In this document: positions 33,286 through 43,200 of the stretch, one piece after another | How the letters are laid out: every line of letters begins with the position of its first letter | Position numbering within the stretch: position 1 is the stretch's first letter | Assembly: GCF_001927285.1 (NCBI RefSeq) | Contig: NZ_MSIG01000016.1 | Location: forward strand, 1 to 64,000 | Source: Mongoliimonas terrestris | Lineage (GTDB): Bacteria; Pseudomonadota; Alphaproteobacteria; Rhizobiales; Pleomorphomonadaceae | Direction of reading: 5' to 3' | DNA: 64,000 bases | Notes under the pieces: model-generated | The model's database searches: none | The model's input: only the letters and a program-made list of their open reading frames with translations | What the model was told of the DNA's origin: nothing | Program-made: the position numbers and the translations under genes

Positions 33286-33786
33286 TCAGCGGTCCGCTGT
33301 CGTGTCATCGCCGTCCGGTCGGCGGACGCCGTCCTGCCGCTCACCCCGGATGGTCGTCCGGATGGCCTCGGCGAGGGCCGTCCGCGTCATCGGTTTGGTC
33401 ACCACGGCGACGTCCCCATAGGCCTCGTTGAGGCCCCAACGCCCATAGGCGGTGAGGAAGAGGAACGGGATGCCGCGGCGTTCCAGCGCCTGCGCCACCG
33501 GGAAGGACAGGGTGCCGGAAAGGTTGAGGTCGAGAACCGCCAGGTCCACGTCGAGCAATCGGGCTGCCTCCAGGCCGTCCGCCAGGGTGGTGGCGACTTC
33601 CACGACCGTGTGGCCGAGGTCGGCCAAAAGGTCCTCGGCATGAATGATGTTGAGCGCCTCGTCCTCCACCAGGAGGACGCGCAAGCCGCCGGCGAGCCGA
33701 CGCCGGACTGTCGCGTCGGGCCGCTCGTCGCCGCCGCGCTCGCCCGGATCTGCGGCCCTGTGGAACGGAGTGTGGACTGACGCCAT
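33286..33786 (-). CDS. Single-domain response regulator
   Basis: A 166-residue receiver-only protein with about 35 residues of leader. Conserved positions: acidic pair in LLVEDEALN, phospho-acceptor in LAVLDLNLSG, Thr in LFLTAYGRWG, Lys in VVTKPM. No output domain, like alphaproteobacterial CheY/DivK/FrzS-type regulators. AGGG precedes ATG 33786. A TTAACCAT half-site typical of CtrA lies 29 nt upstream, suggesting cell-cycle control. No kinase gene is adjacent. Confidence 0.88.
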   Translation of the reverse strand: MASVHTPFHRAADPGERGGDERPDATVRRRLAGGLRVLLVEDEALNIIHAEDLLADLGHTVVEVATTLADGLEAARLLDVDLAVLDLNLSGTLSFPVAQALERRGIPFLFLTAYGRWGLNEAYGDVAVVTKPMTRTALAEAIRTTIRGERQDGVRRPDGDDTTADR

Positions 33787-34243
33787 GAGGGACCCTGTCT
33801 GAGCGCGCGACACGATGGTTAACCCTCTGGGGCGCTTCGCGTTCCCGATGCGCCGCCGTTGCGGGCGCAACCTGTCGGAGACGACCTCCTCCAAAGTTCT
33901 CAAGGGGCGGTGTTCGAAGCCTGTTCGGCGGTCGGGGTTTCCGGGAGGGGAAAGTTTCGGTACACTTCGTCCGGTCGGCGTCAGTCGCCGCCCGGTTCTC
34001 CGGGCCAGCGCCTCGTCACCGCGCCGACCGCGCGACAGGCCTTGCCCGCCGTGCCGGCTCTCCGGGCCGAACCGCCCGATCCGCCGCGCCGATCCGTTCC
34101 GATCGGCCCCGGATCTTCGGGGGAACCCCGGCCCGGCCGTCAGCGCCGCCGCGCCCGGACAGGGAGTTCCGACCCGGTTCCCGTAAGGCCGCGGCCGCGC
34201 TCCCCTTTTCGACCAGGTGGGGGCCTCACGTTCGGAGGCTGCA
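33787..34243. other. 457-bp intergenic region
   Basis: I see no gene; the frames here are short and lack ribosome sites. It carries the CtrA half-site next to the response regulator and presumably the promoter of the 145-residue protein gene at 34244. Confidence 0.5.
33815..33822 (-). promoter_or_regulatory. CtrA half-site TTAACCAT
   Basis: Minus-strand TTAACCAT, the classic CtrA half-site of alphaproteobacteria, 29 nt upstream of the single-domain response regulator start codon. Confidence 0.5.
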
Positions 34244-34681
34244 ATGAAGCATGAATCCCTGGACCAGATCCGCGTCAAAGCCGACGTCACGCCGGCCGTT
34301 CCGCTGACCCAGCGCCAGCGCCTGGAACGCTGGGCCGCCCTTCTGGAGAAGGCGGACGGGCCGATGGCGCCGCTCTACCGGATCGAGTACCTGACGCCGG
34401 AGGAGCGGTTGAAGGCGCGCGGCGACCACACGCCGCTCGCCGTCGCCTTCGCCGATCCGGACCTGAGGGCCGATGGACTGAAGAGCGATCGCCTGGGCGA
34501 TGTGATGGCGTATTTCGGGCTGAACGCCCATGAGGCCCATCACATGCTCTGCGACTGCCACTATCATGGCACGATGACCGGGGCGGGCGTGGCCAAGCGG
34601 CTGCGCAGCAAGGCCCGGTTCAGCGATCCAGCGCCGCTCTGGGCTTTCGTCCGCAGCATCTTCGGCTTGCGGCGGTCCTGA
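34244..34681 (+). CDS. Hypothetical protein, 145 residues
   Basis: A soluble protein with no recognised family. The sequence is charged in its first two thirds (LTQRQRLERWAALLEKADGP, then YLTPEERLKARGDHTPLAVA) and ends with a His/Cys cluster (NAHEAHHMLCDCHYHGT, residues ~93-109) that could bind a metal. ATG 34244 follows GGAGG with a six-base spacer. Codon usage matches the neighbours. Confidence 0.65.
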   Translation: MKHESLDQIRVKADVTPAVPLTQRQRLERWAALLEKADGPMAPLYRIEYLTPEERLKARGDHTPLAVAFADPDLRADGLKSDRLGDVMAYFGLNAHEAHHMLCDCHYHGTMTGAGVAKRLRSKARFSDPAPLWAFVRSIFGLRRS

Positions 34682-34757
34682 TCTCGAAACGGGCCGGACC
34701 GGCACGTCTCAGCCGGTCCGGATCCGCCTTGTCGCGGCGCCCGGGCCTCGACGTCGC

Positions 34758-35084
34758 TCAGCCGGGCGCGCGCCCGTTCGCGCCGCGCGTTTCGTCCACG
34801 CAGGCCCAGAAGCCCTCCGTCCGCTGGTCGGACGAACCGGCCCCCTGCACCGCCGCGAAGGCGCACCAGCCCCATCGGCCGGCTGCGTCGACCACCGCGC
34901 CAGGATCGGGCATGTCCAGCCCGACGGTGGCGAAGGCGCGCTCGGCGTCTTCCAGCGTATAGCCGCCCACATAGGCCAGGAGGCCGGCGCCGAGCGCCAG
35001 CATCAGCACCAGCGAGACGGCGGCGCGCAAGAGGCGCCAGACGACGATCGCGATCACCAGCCCGATCAGAATGGTCCAAAGCAT
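34758..35084 (-). CDS. Small membrane protein of unknown function
   Basis: A 108-residue protein with two closely spaced N-terminal helices (ILIGLVIAIVVW and AAVSLVLMLALGAGLLAYVGGY) and a soluble tail with several Cys/Trp (GWCAFAAVQG, FWACVDETRG). GGAGGT lies seven bases before ATG 35084. No family recognised. It is divergent from the large repeat-protein gene. Confidence 0.7.
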   Translation of the reverse strand: MLWTILIGLVIAIVVWRLLRAAVSLVLMLALGAGLLAYVGGYTLEDAERAFATVGLDMPDPGAVVDAAGRWGWCAFAAVQGAGSSDQRTEGFWACVDETRGANGRAPG

Positions 35085-35483
35085 CGAGACGACCTCCAAC
35101 GGGGGGTTCCTACGGCCGGACTTGGGCAAGCCCGGGGCAGACGGTTCCGGAACAGGCCAGCTCCGGCCGCGTCTCCCGAATGGTGAGTATTCGGTTACCA
35201 GCGTTGACCAGCCGATCCGCGCCCGGCAGCACCGCGGGCCGGTTCTGCATGGCAGTCATCGGCAGACCATAAGCATTAAACCTGTCTCCACCGCATGAAA
35301 ACGACAGTCGTCGCGCTCGACTGCTATGCGCTCCGGTCGCCCCGGTCGCATTAACTCGGCTTTAAATGCGGATCCTTATATGTGGCAGCACGGAATGGCG
35401 GGGCGGCCGAAGTTTGGCCAGCGGGACGGCCCGGAAGGGGTCGGCCGGCAGAGTTGCGCGCTGTTCACGCGGAGGACATGCTC
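35085..35483. promoter_or_regulatory. Upstream region of the RTX-like repeat gene
   Basis: This 399-bp divergent region contains no gene but holds a CtrA-type box (35351-35365) and AT-richer sequence around 35270-35390, compatible with the promoter of the large repeat-protein gene. A long 5' leader is likely. Confidence 0.5.
35351..35365 (+). promoter_or_regulatory. CtrA-type box TTAA-N7-TTAA
   Basis: TTAACTCGGCTTTAA matches TTAA-N7-TTAA exactly and lies 119 nt upstream of the repeat-protein start. Confidence 0.6.
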
Positions 35484-38400
35484 GTGACGACTTTCAACTT
35501 CGGCGATACCGGGACCACCGCCACGCTGCCGCTTGCGACGGTGATCACCAGCGGGTCCGGGGACGACCTCATCACGTTGGACGGAACGTTCAAGGGCGTG
35601 TCCATCGACCTCGGCGCCGGTGCGGACGGCGTCGTGATCGGCAAGGCCGGCGCGTCCGGCACCATCGGCAACGTGGAGACGATCACCGGCGGCGCCGGCG
35701 TCGACGCGATCACGCTCTCCACCCAGATGACCGGCGGCACCATCGACCTTGGCGCCGGAACCGACAAGATCACCTTCGGGGCCTTCGCCAACACGGCGAC
35801 GGTGCTCAACATCGAAGCGGTCACCGGCGCGGCCAACAGCGACGTGATCACCCTCGGCAACGCGGCGAGCGGCCTCAAGATCGACCTCCTCGGCGGCTCC
35901 GACAGCCTCACCCTCTTCGCCGGCACCAACACGCTGACGGTCTCCAACGTGGAGACGCTGACCGGCGCTTCCCAGAGCGACGTCATCACCCTCGGCACGG
36001 CCTTGACCGGCGGCACCATCGATCTCGGCGCCGGCACCGACAAGCTGACCCTCTCCAAGCTCGCCAACACCCTGACGGTCACCAATGTGGAGACCCTGGT
36101 CGGCGGCGCCAAGAACGACATCATCACCCTCGGCTCCAGCGTCTCCGGCGGCACCATCGATCTCGGCGCCGGCACGGACAAGCTGACCCTCGCCAGCAGC
36201 GGCAACACCCTGACGGTCGCCAATGTGGAAACGCTGGTGGGCGGTTCCGGCGACGACGTGGTGGTGCTCGACGGCATCCTGAAGAACGGCTCCGTCGACC
36301 TCGGCGACGGCGACGACAAGGTGACCCTCTCGTCGAAGGGCGGCGCCCTCACCATCGCCAACGTTGAGACCCTCGTCGGCGGCGCCGGCGCGGACGTCAT
36401 CACCCTTGCCGCCGGCTACACCGCCGGCTCGGTGGACCTCGGCGCCGGCAAGGACAAACTGACCCTGACCGGCCCGGCGGCGGACCTGACCGTCTCCAAC
36501 GTGGAGGACATCGTCGGCTCCACCGGTGACGACGTCATCACCCTCGGCAGCGCCTTCTCCGGCAAGATCGACCTCGGCAAGGGCAGCGACAGCCTCACCC
36601 TCGGCAGCTCCGGCAACACGGTCACGATCGGCAACATCGAGACGCTCAACGGCGGCTCCGGCAGCGACGTGGTGACCCTCAGCGCCTCCATCGACGGGTC
36701 GATCGACCTTGGCGGCGGCTCCGACAAGCTGACCCTCTCCAAGCTCGCCAACACGGTCACCGTCACCAACGTGGAGACCCTGATCGGCGGCGCCAAGAAC
36801 GACGTGGTGACCCTTTCGGAGAGCATGGCCTCCGGCACGATCGACCTCAGCGGCGGCAGCGACACCCTGAAGCTGGCGGCGACGGGCAACACCCTCACCA
36901 TCGTCAACATCGAGACCCTGGTGGGCGGCACCGGCGCCGACAGCGTCACCTTCGGCGCGGCAGCCAGCGGCTCGGTCGATCTCGGCTCGGGCACCGACAG
37001 CGTCACCCTCGGCTCCAAGGGCGGCAAGCTCACGGTGGTGAATGTGGAGACCGTCGTCGGCGCGGCCGGCGCGGACCTCGTCACGCTCGACCTCGCCGGC
37101 ACGGCCGCCAGCATCGACCTCGGCGCCGGCAAGGACACCCTCACCTTCGCCAAGGCCAACACCACCGCCACCATCACCAACGTGGAGATCGTGCTCGGCT
37201 CGTCCGGCACCGGTGACGCGGTCATCCTCGGCGACAAGGCCAGCACCGTCTCGATCGGCAACGTGGAGACCATCACCGGCGGCTCGGCCAACGACACGGT
37301 GGTGCTCACCACCGCCGTCTCCGGCTCCATCGACCTCGGCGGCGGCAACGACAAGCTGACCCTCTCCAAGCTCGCCAGCACCTTGACCATCACCAACGTC
37401 GAGACGCTGGTGGCGGGCGCCAAGAACGACGCCATCACCCTCGGCTCGGTGATGCAGTCCGGCACCGTCGACCTCGGCGGCGGCATCGACAAGCTGACCC
37501 TTGCGGCCGGCAACAACACCATCACGATCACCAACATCGAGACCGTGATCGGTGGCACCGGCGACGACAGCGTCATCCTCTCCTCCGCCGCCAAGGTGGT
37601 CATCGACCTCGGCTCCGGCGACGATAGCGTCACGCTGAGCGCCAAGGGCGGCGCCTTGACGATCACCAACGTGGAGAACATCACCGGCGGTGCCGGCGCC
37701 GACGTCATCACGCTCACCTCCGCCATCTCCGCCGGGTCGCTCGACCTCGGCGCCGGCAAGGACAAGCTGACCCTCGGCAAGGCCTCGTCCATCACGGTCG
37801 CCAACATCGAAAGCGTGGTCGGCTCCTCGGAGGGCGATGTGATCGTCCTTTCGGCGGCCGGCGGCACCATCTCGGTCGGCGGCATCGAGAGCGTCTACGG
37901 CGGCAGCGGCGCCGATACGGTGGTGATCACCACCCAGGTCACCGGCGGTCTCTACGACCTCGGCGCCGGTACCGACAAGCTGACGCTCGGCAAGACCAGC
38001 AACACGGTCACGGTCGCCAACGTGGAAAGCCTCGTCGGCGGCGCCGCCAACGATGTGGTCGTCTCCACGTCCTCGCTCTCCGGCACCGTCGACCTCGGCG
38101 GCGGCAAGGACAAGCTGACCCTTGCCGACAGCGGCAACACGGTCACCCTCGTCAACATCGAAACCATCATGGGCGGCTCCGGCGCCGACGTGGTGACGCT
38201 CTCCGGCAAGGCCGCCGGCCTCGTCATCGACCTCGGCGACGGCACCGACAGCCTCACCCTCACCGGCGCCGGCAACATCAGCATCGCCAACGTGGAGAAC
38301 CTCACCGGCAGCGCCGCGGTGGACTCCGTCACGCTGACGACGGCGATCACCTCCGGCACTCTGGACCTTGCCGCCGGCAAGGACACCCTGACCCTCGGCA

Positions 38401-39569
38401 ACTTCGCCAACACGGTGACGGTCGCCAACATCGAGGCGGTCAACGGCAACGCGCTCGCCGACAGCGTCACCCTCGCCACCGCCTTCACCGGCGCCATCGA
38501 CCTCGGCGCCGGCAGCGACACCCTGACGCTCGGCAACTTCGCCAACACGGTGACGGTGTCCAACATCGAGACCCTGGTGGGTGTCGGCGGGGCGGACACC
38601 ATCGTCCTCAAGGCGGCGGCCGCGGGCCTCTCGGTCGATCTCGCCGGCGGCACCGACACGCTGAAGCTCGCCTCCGGCACCAACAGCATCAACGTCGCGA
38701 ACGTGGAGACCATCACCGGCGCGGCCGGCGTCGACACGGTGGTGTTCACGGCGGCGGCGTCCGGCACGGTGGACCTTGCCGGCGGCACCGACAGCGTCAC
38801 CTTCTCCAACAGTGGCGGCACGCTCACCCTCCTCAACGTGGAGAGCATCGTCGGCGGCACCGGTTCGGACATGGTGACCCTCTCCGACAAGGCCGCCACG
38901 TCCATCGACCTGAAGGGCGGCGACGACAAGGTCACCCTCTCGGTCGCCTCCTCGCTGACCCTGACCTCGGTGGAGACCGTGGTCGGCAGCTCCGGTGCCG
39001 ACAAGATCACCATGGGGTCGACGGCCACCATGACGGTCTCGGCGGTGGAGAACATCGTCGGCGCCTCGGCGACCACCGACCTGGTCGTCCTCTCAGCCGC
39101 CGGCACGGTGACCTTGAGCGGTGTGGAGAGCATCACCGGCAGCAGCGATGCCGATGCGATCGTGATCGCGGCGGACGGCGGCGCCGTCACGGTGAACCTC
39201 GGCAACGGCACCAACAGCTTCGAAAGCCTTGCCGCCAAGGGGGACACCCTCACCCTCGGCTCGGGCACCGACACCATCCGCTACTCCAAGACCGAGCAGT
39301 CGACAGCCTCCAACCAGGACGTGATCACCGGCTTCGCCTCCGGAACCGACAAGATCAACCTGGCTACGGCCCTCAAGGAAGGCACGTTCAGCTTCCTCGG
39401 CCTCGACGGCACCTTCGTCACCGACGGCGCCAACAGCCAGGCCCGCTTCACGGTCAGCGGCAGCGACACCACGCTGCAGATCGACACGGACGCGGACGGC
39501 ACCGCCGACATGCAGATCAAGCTGGCGGGCATCACCACCCTGGTGGCTGGCGACATCACCTTCTCCTGA
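35484..39569 (+). CDS. Large RTX-like repeat protein, probable type I secretion substrate
   Basis: A 1361-residue protein made of about 28 imperfect repeats of 40-47 residues, each with N-[VI]-E-[TS] then GG-x-x-x-D-x-[VI]-T-L, a short variable part, [IV]DLGxGxDxLTL and a Thr/Ser-rich strand. These resemble degenerate RTX (GGxGxDxux) beta-roll units. The last ~110 residues match the serralysin/M10-type C-terminus used in type I secretion (DVITGFASGTDKINLATAL, LQIDTDADGTADMQIKLAG). No signal peptide and no cysteine are seen; Thr, Ser, Gly and Asp dominate. GTG 35484 is preferred (GGAGG eight bases away); ATG 35478 is only two bases from it. The exporter is probably encoded at 48432-51960. Adhesin or surface-layer function is inferred. 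Confidence 0.88.
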   Translation: MTTFNFGDTGTTATLPLATVITSGSGDDLITLDGTFKGVSIDLGAGADGVVIGKAGASGTIGNVETITGGAGVDAITLSTQMTGGTIDLGAGTDKITFGAFANTATVLNIEAVTGAANSDVITLGNAASGLKIDLLGGSDSLTLFAGTNTLTVSNVETLTGASQSDVITLGTALTGGTIDLGAGTDKLTLSKLANTLTVTNVETLVGGAKNDIITLGSSVSGGTIDLGAGTDKLTLASSGNTLTVANVETLVGGSGDDVVVLDGILKNGSVDLGDGDDKVTLSSKGGALTIANVETLVGGAGADVITLAAGYTAGSVDLGAGKDKLTLTGPAADLTVSNVEDIVGSTGDDVITLGSAFSGKIDLGKGSDSLTLGSSGNTVTIGNIETLNGGSGSDVVTLSASIDGSIDLGGGSDKLTLSKLANTVTVTNVETLIGGAKNDVVTLSESMASGTIDLSGGSDTLKLAATGNTLTIVNIETLVGGTGADSVTFGAAASGSVDLGSGTDSVTLGSKGGKLTVVNVETVVGAAGADLVTLDLAGTAASIDLGAGKDTLTFAKANTTATITNVEIVLGSSGTGDAVILGDKASTVSIGNVETITGGSANDTVVLTTAVSGSIDLGGGNDKLTLSKLASTLTITNVETLVAGAKNDAITLGSVMQSGTVDLGGGIDKLTLAAGNNTITITNIETVIGGTGDDSVILSSAAKVVIDLGSGDDSVTLSAKGGALTITNVENITGGAGADVITLTSAISAGSLDLGAGKDKLTLGKASSITVANIESVVGSSEGDVIVLSAAGGTISVGGIESVYGGSGADTVVITTQVTGGLYDLGAGTDKLTLGKTSNTVTVANVESLVGGAANDVVVSTSSLSGTVDLGGGKDKLTLADSGNTVTLVNIETIMGGSGADVVTLSGKAAGLVIDLGDGTDSLTLTGAGNISIANVENLTGSAAVDSVTLTTAITSGTLDLAAGKDTLTLGNFANTVTVANIEAVNGNALADSVTLATAFTGAIDLGAGSDTLTLGNFANTVTVSNIETLVGVGGADTIVLKAAAAGLSVDLAGGTDTLKLASGTNSINVANVETITGAAGVDTVVFTAAASGTVDLAGGTDSVTFSNSGGTLTLLNVESIVGGTGSDMVTLSDKAATSIDLKGGDDKVTLSVASSLTLTSVETVVGSSGADKITMGSTATMTVSAVENIVGASATTDLVVLSAAGTVTLSGVESITGSSDADAIVIAADGGAVTVNLGNGTNSFESLAAKGDTLTLGSGTDTIRYSKTEQSTASNQDVITGFASGTDKINLATALKEGTFSFLGLDGTFVTDGANSQARFTVSGSDTTLQIDTDADGTADMQIKLAGITTLVAGDITFS

Positions 39570-39603
39570 TCCGCCGTCACGGCGGACCGGGTTGCGCATC
39601 CCC

Positions 39604-39639
39604 GACGGGCCGGAGGTCTCCTCCGGCCCGTCTTCGTTT
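39604..39639 (+). terminator. Intrinsic terminator after the repeat-protein gene
   Basis: A perfect 13-bp stem (GACGGGCCGGAGG with CCTCCGGCCCGTC, three-base loop) followed by TTCGTTT, 35 nt after the repeat-protein stop codon. Confidence 0.8.
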
Positions 39640-39816
39640 GGCGGGGTAAAGCCGCCACGGGCGCTTTGACAGCGCCGGACGCTTGGTGCAGCGTTCGAAT
39701 CAGTGCCGATTTCGAATGTTTGAATGCGTGGTTCGGCTGCTGCCGCCCCGATGGGTGGCCCATCAGGAAACGCCGCCCCGCCGGCGGCTCATCATGAAAT
39801 CCATGAGCGCCCGACC
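39640..39816 (+). promoter_or_regulatory. Likely promoter region of the TPR-glycosyltransferase operon
   Basis: After the terminator at 39604-39639 a new promoter is needed. A TTGACA at 39666-39671 is a good -35 but the matching -10 is weak. Two direct TTCGAAT copies (39693 and about 39711) could be a regulator site. Confidence 0.35.
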
Positions 39817-40197
39817 ATGATCGACGTGCCGGTGTCCTGGGGTGAACTGATCGACAAGATCACCATCCTGGAGATCAAGAGCGTCCGCATCGACGACCCG
39901 GTGAAGCAGGCCAACGTGGCGCGCGAACTGGCGCTGCTCGGCGATCGGCTCGCCAGCATTCCGCTGCCGCCCGCGGTGGTCGGTCTGACGGCGGAGCTGA
40001 AGGCCGTGAACCTCGCCCTCTGGGAGATCGAGGACGAGATCCGCGACTGCGAGCGCGCCGGCGACTTCGGCCCGCGCTTCGTGGATCTGGCGCGGAGCGT
40101 CTATCGCACCAACGACCGGCGCGCGGCCTTGAAGAAGGACATCAACAGCGCCCTCGGCTCGGCCATCGTCGAGGAAAAGTCCTACGCCGCCTACTGA
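39817..40197 (+). CDS. DUF6165 family protein
   Basis: A 126-residue protein starting IDVPVSWGELIDKITILEIK, which I recognise as the DUF6165 pattern; the rest is helical (VARELALLGDRLASIPLPP, ALWEIEDEIRDCERAGDF). Such small proteins often lie next to TPR-glycosyltransferase genes, as here (25 nt upstream of the triple-module protein). ATG 39817 is the only ATG giving the family start; no strong ribosome site is evident. Function unknown; a partner of the glycosyltransferases is plausible. Confidence 0.8.
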   Translation: MIDVPVSWGELIDKITILEIKSVRIDDPVKQANVARELALLGDRLASIPLPPAVVGLTAELKAVNLALWEIEDEIRDCERAGDFGPRFVDLARSVYRTNDRRAALKKDINSALGSAIVEEKSYAAY

Positions 40198-40222
40198 GGC
40201 CGGCCGGAAGGGGAGGGCGCCG

Positions 40223-43200
40223 ATGGGAGTCCCGATGGAGGTGCCTGGCGAGCCCGGCGGTCCGCCGACCGTCGCGGACGGCCGCCGCCTGCACGCGGCC
40301 GGCGCCGTCGCCGAGGCGGAGGCCGTCTACAGGGCCGTTCTCGCCGAGACGCCCGACGACCCGCACGCGCTCCATCTCCTCGGCGTCGTGCTCCACCAGC
40401 GCGGCCGGCCGGCCGACGCCGTCAAGTTCATCCGCCGGGCCGTCACGCTCAGCCCGGATCTCAGCGCCGCCTGGCAGAACCTCGTGCTGCCGCTCGTCGA
40501 CCTCGGCCGGTTCGACGAGGCGGCCGAAGCCGCCGCGACCGCCACCCGGCTCGCGCCGACCGCCATCGGCGGCTGGATCAACCGGGTGCACGCCCTGACC
40601 GCCGCCGACCGGGTCGGCGAGGCCGCGTCCGCCGCCGAGTGTGCCGTCGCCATCGACCCCGCCAACGCCGCCGCCTGGGCGCAGCTCGGCCACGTGCGCC
40701 TGCGGTCCGGCGACCCGGTCGCCGCCGAGCTCATCCTGCGCCGCGCGCTCCTCATCGACGCGGACGACCGGGACGCGCTCTACAATCTCGGCGTCGTGCT
40801 GCACGAGCTCGGCCGCGAGCCCGACGCCGCCATGGTGTACCGGCGCCTTCTGGCGCTCGACCCGGACCACGCGGCGGCGCGGCTCAACCTCGGCGTCTCC
40901 CTGCGCACCCTCGGCGATCCGCGCGCGGCCCTTGCCCTCTGGGCCGGCGGCACGCCGGCGCCCGGGCCGGAGCTGCCCTACAACGTCGGCTGCGCCCACC
41001 TCATCCTCGGCGACTGGGCCGCCGGCTGGGCGGGCTACGAGCGGCGGTTCGAGATGCCCGGCCATCCGCGCCCGCCGCGCCTTGCCGGCGTGCCGCTCTG
41101 GGACGGCCGGTCGATCCCCGACGGCACCCTCGTCGTCCATTTCGAACAGGGCCTCGGCGACACGCTGCAGTTCGCCCGCCTGGTGCCGCGCCTGAAGGGG
41201 CGCGCCGGCCGCATCGTCCTGGCGGTGCAGACGGCGTTGAAGCCCTTCCTGGCGATGTCGCCGCTCTTCGCCGGTCCGGACGCGCCCGCCCTCGTCGCCG
41301 ACCACGAGCCGCTGCCCCCGGCGGACGCCTACGTGCCGCTCCTCTCCCTGCCGCACCGGCTGGCCCTCACGCCGGAGACGCTCCGTCCGTCGCCGCCCGT
41401 GTTCGTGGCCGACCCCGAGCGGGTCGCCCGCTGGCGCGCGCGCCTGGACGCCCTCGACGCCGCACGCGGTCTCTCGGACAAGCCTTTCCGGGTCGGCCTC
41501 GTCTGGCAGGGAAACCCGACCGCGCCCGCCGAAAAGGGCCGGTCCATGCCGCTCGCCGCCCTGGCGCCGCTTGCCCGGGTGGCCGGGGTCGCGGTCTACG
41601 CGCTCCAGAAGGGTGTCGGCCGCGAGCAGATGGCGGGTCTGCCGCCGGACGTGACCCTCGTCGACCTCGGGCCCGACTTCGACGCCGGCCCCGGCGCCTT
41701 CCTGGACACGGCGGCGGTGGCGAACGTGCTCGACCTCGTCATCACCACCGACACGTCCATGGCGCATGTGGTGGGCGGCCTTGGCCGGCCGGTCTGGACG
41801 CTGCTCAAACACGTGCCGGACTGGCGCTGGGGCCTGGAGGGCCAGATCTCGCCCTTCTACCCGTCCATGCGCCAATTCCGCCAGCCGGCCGTCGGCGACG
41901 TGGCCGGGCTCGTCACGCACCTGGAGCATCAGCTCGCCGCCCTCGTCGACGCGCTCCCGAACGCCCCCGACCGGACCGATCCGGACGCCTCCGCCGACCC
42001 GGTGCCCGACCTCGACGTCGCCATCGCGGCCCACGCGGCCGGGCGCCACGGGGAGGCGATCGGGCTCTACAAGGCCCGCCTCGCCCGCCACCCGGACGAG
42101 GGGCGCACCGCCAACCTCCTCGCGGTCGCGGAATTCGAGGCCGGCGGCCGCAGCCGCGAGGCGGCCGCAGCCGCGCTGCCGCTTGCCTGGCGGTCCGTCG
42201 CGCTCGCGCCGACCGACGCCAACGGCTTCGCCAACCTCGGCGTGATCCTGAAGAATGCCGGCGATGCCGCCGAGGCCGAGCGGGCGCTGGAGACCGCGCT
42301 CGCCTTCGACCCGGCCCACGGCGCCGCCCTGCAGACCCTCGTCACGCTGCTCGGCCAGCGCGGCGCCGGCGTCGACGCGGTGGATCTCACCCGCGCCGCC
42401 GCCCGGGCCCGGCCGAACGACCCTGCGGTGCGCAAGGCCGAGGCGCTCGCCCTCAAGGCAGCCGGCCGGCTCGCCGAGGCGGCGGAGGCCTTCCGGGTCG
42501 CGCGCGCGCTCAATCCGGCCGATGTGCGCCTGACCGTCCTCTACGGCAACGTGCTGGACGAGAGCGGCGACAAGGACGGCGCGGTGCGGGCCTGGGAGGA
42601 GGCGCTCGTCGCCGAGCCGGACAATGTCGACGCGCTCACCAATCTCGGCGTCGCCGAGCGCCGGCGCGGCCGGGGCGCGCTGGCCGTCTGGTTCTACCGG
42701 CGGGCGCTGGAGCTGCAGCCGGCGAACGCCGACACGCTCACCAATCTCGGCACCGCGCTTTTCGAGCTCGACCGGATCGTCGACGCCCGCGCCGCCTTCA
42801 AGGCCGCCATGGTGGCCCGGCCTAGCCACGCCGACGCCGCCATGGCGCTCGGCATGACCCATCTGATCGAGGGCGACTTCGAAGCCGGCTTCAAGGCCTA
42901 CGAAGCGCGGCGGCGGAGCGCCCGCCTCGCCCTCGACGACGGCCTGCGGCTGTTCGAGGGCCGCGAGGTGGCAGGCCGCCAGCTGCTCGTCATCGGCGAG
43001 CAGGGCTTCGGCGACAGCATCCAGTTCGTCCGCTACGCCGCCGCCCTCAAGGCCGCCGGCGCCGCGCGCGTCACCATCGCCTGCCGGCCCCGGCTCGCCG
43101 CCCTGATGGCGAGCGCCACCGGCGTCGACGCGGTGGCGGTGGAGGGCGACACGGTGCCGCCGAGCGACGGTGCCGTGCCCATCATGAGCCTGCCGCACCT

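Noticed and set aside
35465..39277. Three long minus-strand frames under the repeat-protein gene, themselves repetitive
   Set aside because: Their periodicity is inherited from the sense repeats; Pro/Ser/Val-rich products without ribosome sites.
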